From positions 1 to 8,524 of the forward strand of contig JAIEMR010000145.1 in assembly GCA_019751935.1 (NCBI GenBank): a stretch of 8,524 bases of DNA, in the 5' to 3' direction. A model generated the notes under the pieces. That model saw only the letters and a program-made list of their open reading frames with translations. It was not told the origin of the DNA and did not search any database. Position 1 is the stretch's first letter, and every line of letters starts with the position of its first letter. Source of the DNA: Alphaproteobacteria bacterium (lineage in GTDB: Bacteria; Pseudomonadota; Alphaproteobacteria; Paracaedibacterales; CAIULA01). Of the stretch, positions 7,450 to 8,524 are shown in pieces. A program made the translations under genes and the position numbers.

Positions 7450-7821
7450 ATGAAGGTTATACGTGGTGGTGTATTTTTTCTTTCATTGCTTATAGCTGGT
7501 TTATGTCAAGCTAGTGATAGTGATATAGAAGAGGAAGTACAAATTTCCAGTCGATACAATCCATTATTAATCATCTCAGAAATTAAATCATCAAAGTCAG
7601 ATGCTTATGTAAACGATGACTTATCGATTGATAAGCCTTTATGCGCAAGGGTCAGAAATGACGATTCAGATACAATCAACTTACTCGAAGCAGAAATTAA
7701 TAAAATCAATAATATTTTTGAAAATGAAAAATATACACTCGTTCAGAATTGGAGCATTAAGCGTTACAGCGATGGCTCAATTTTGACTCGTCGAGCTCCT
7801 GTAAAAGTTAGAAGAATTTAA
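7450..7821 (+). CDS. Small exported protein, unknown function (paralogue 2)
   Basis: I recognise no family. From the ATG at 7450 the protein has 123 residues. The signal peptide covers residues 1-21 (Lys2, Arg5, a hydrophobic core, CQA before the cleavage site). A short acidic segment (22-32) is absent from the neighbour. Conserved positions shared with the 6997 gene follow: Tyr36, II (41-42), EIK (44-46), SK (48-49), Asp51, Tyr53, then LVQNW (97-101) and RR (114-115), with a basic C-terminus. An in-frame ATG at 7438 would add MRGA, but its AAGGG touches the start codon, whereas GAGG lies 6 nt before 7450. The gene has its own promoter-like element and sits 120 nt after the first paralogue. 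The pair looks like an old tandem duplication with strong divergence. The cellular role is unknown; export to the periplasm or outside is predicted. Confidence 0.78.
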   Translation: MKVIRGGVFFLSLLIAGLCQASDSDIEEEVQISSRYNPLLIISEIKSSKSDAYVNDDLSIDKPLCARVRNDDSDTINLLEAEINKINNIFENEKYTLVQNWSIKRYSDGSILTRRAPVKVRRI

Positions 7822-7832
7822 GCCTTAGAATC

Positions 7833-7866
7833 AAAAAAAGCACAAGACATTTCTATCTTGTGCTTT
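7833..7866 (-). terminator. Rho-independent terminator in the convergent gap
   Basis: On the minus strand AAAGCACAAGA, an 8-nt loop, and TCTTGTGCTTT form a perfect 11-bp stem followed at once by further T residues (the complement of A7833-A7836). It sits 21 nt after the stop of the minus-strand gene and terminates it. The same stem read on the plus strand ends in only three T residues, but it may also slow transcription coming from the exported-protein gene. Confidence 0.85.
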
Positions 7867-7887
7867 GAAGACGATCAGAACTGTTAA

Positions 7888-8524
7888 TTAGGCTTCTTCA
7901 TCTTCTTCAGATCCAGAGCCAGCTTCCTTTTCTCCCTCTTCAGCAGAACTAGAAGCGAGAGCACTTAAATGTTTACTAGTAGCTGTTTCAAAAAAGCTTT
8001 GCACATATTTAAGTGGTATCCCGCCAAGGAAGCTCTTTAAATCCGCCAAAACGAGAGGTTGCATCCTTTTTTCATCCCCATTATCTAATGCAAGAAGTGC
8101 TTGAGTGTATTCAGGTATAGCTCTAGCGAGTCCTTCCCTCTCACCAAAAAGCATTAATAAAAAGCCTTTAAGTTCTTCAGATGGAGAAACTTTAGGTTTT
8201 TCATTTTCTGCATCATCAGGGGTGCTAGCTTTTTTGTGTGCCTTTGACACTTCTTCAAGGTAAGCTTGCATTTCTTCAGATGATTCCTTTGTAGCAACTA
8301 GATTTGTAGCAAGATCGCTCCAAGACCCTTCTTGCAAGCCCCCATTCTCACTTTGATCAAAAAGTGCCTGTATGCAGCTTTGAAGTGCTTCAGCAAGTTG
8401 AGGATCTTTGTCACCATCTAACTCAATCAAATTGGATAAATAACTGTATGCATCACCAAACTCTGCAAATGCATCTGGATATGTGACTTTTGATGTGCCT
8501 TCGTTATCTTCTTCATCATCTGCA
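7888..8524 (-). CDS. Acidic protein of unknown function (5' end beyond right edge)
   Basis: I recognise no family. The minus-strand frame is open from the right edge (first full codon at 8523) to the stop at 7888, giving 211 visible residues. The first possible start inside the window is a TTG at 8430, but the 31 codons before it are open and read like the same protein, so the gene almost certainly begins outside. The sequence is strongly acidic. An Asp/Glu-rich stretch (ADDEEDNEG) opens the visible part, and a low-complexity Ser/Glu/Gly tail (EEGEKEAGSGSEEDEEA) closes it. Two helix-rich segments between them look faintly alike, each with a leucine-rich helix followed by LDGDKD or LDNGDEK, which may be a degenerate internal repeat. 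No cysteine pairs, signal peptide or membrane segment are seen in this part. A strong terminator follows the stop codon. Confidence 0.75.
   Translation of the reverse strand, partial: ADDEEDNEGTSKVTYPDAFAEFGDAYSYLSNLIELDGDKDPQLAEALQSCIQALFDQSENGGLQEGSWSDLATNLVATKESSEEMQAYLEEVSKAHKKASTPDDAENEKPKVSPSEELKGFLLMLFGEREGLARAIPEYTQALLALDNGDEKRMQPLVLADLKSFLGGIPLKYVQSFFETATSKHLSALASSSAEEGEKEAGSGSEEDEEA

Overview
The window is AT-rich DNA, and its best-conserved proteins (an AddA/AddB pair) are of the alphaproteobacterial type. Low GC, an alphaproteobacterial AddAB and several secreted proteins of unrecognised family would fit a host-associated alphaproteobacterium such as one of the Holosporales. That placement is an inference from family resemblance; no rRNA or other marker gene is present to test it.

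Left block (1-5366, minus strand). Reading in the direction of transcription, a Prx5-type peroxiredoxin gene comes first, followed by addB and then addA. addA runs off the left edge after 681 codons. addB and addA overlap by 13 nt and are clearly one translational unit for double-strand-break end processing. A terminator-like hairpin with a T-run lies between the peroxiredoxin gene and addB. It suggests the two are separate transcripts and argues that addB starts at an ATG (4847) rather than at the GTG that directly follows the peroxiredoxin stop codon.

Middle (5367-5559). A divergent intergenic region of about 190 bp separates the peroxiredoxin gene from the plus-strand genes. It is AT-rich and holds three repeat structures that could be operators, plus weak promoter-like elements for each side.

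Right block (5560-7821, plus strand). A secreted protein of 471 residues carries a divergent trypsin-like serine protease domain with a readable His/Asp/Ser triad behind a long unrecognised N-terminal region. Two small exported proteins follow, and they are diverged tandem paralogues of each other. The first begins 21 nt after the protease stop and should be co-transcribed with it. The second has a good promoter of its own (TTGTAA, 17 nt, TATATA). I recognise no family for the pair. The protease with its two small exported partners is the most novel-looking unit in the window.

Right edge (7833-8524). A strong hairpin terminator in the convergent gap serves a minus-strand gene for a very acidic protein. 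That gene is open through the right edge, so its true start lies outside the window. No stretch longer than 300 bases lacks a gene. I found no rRNA, tRNA, CRISPR array, transposase or insertion-sequence end.
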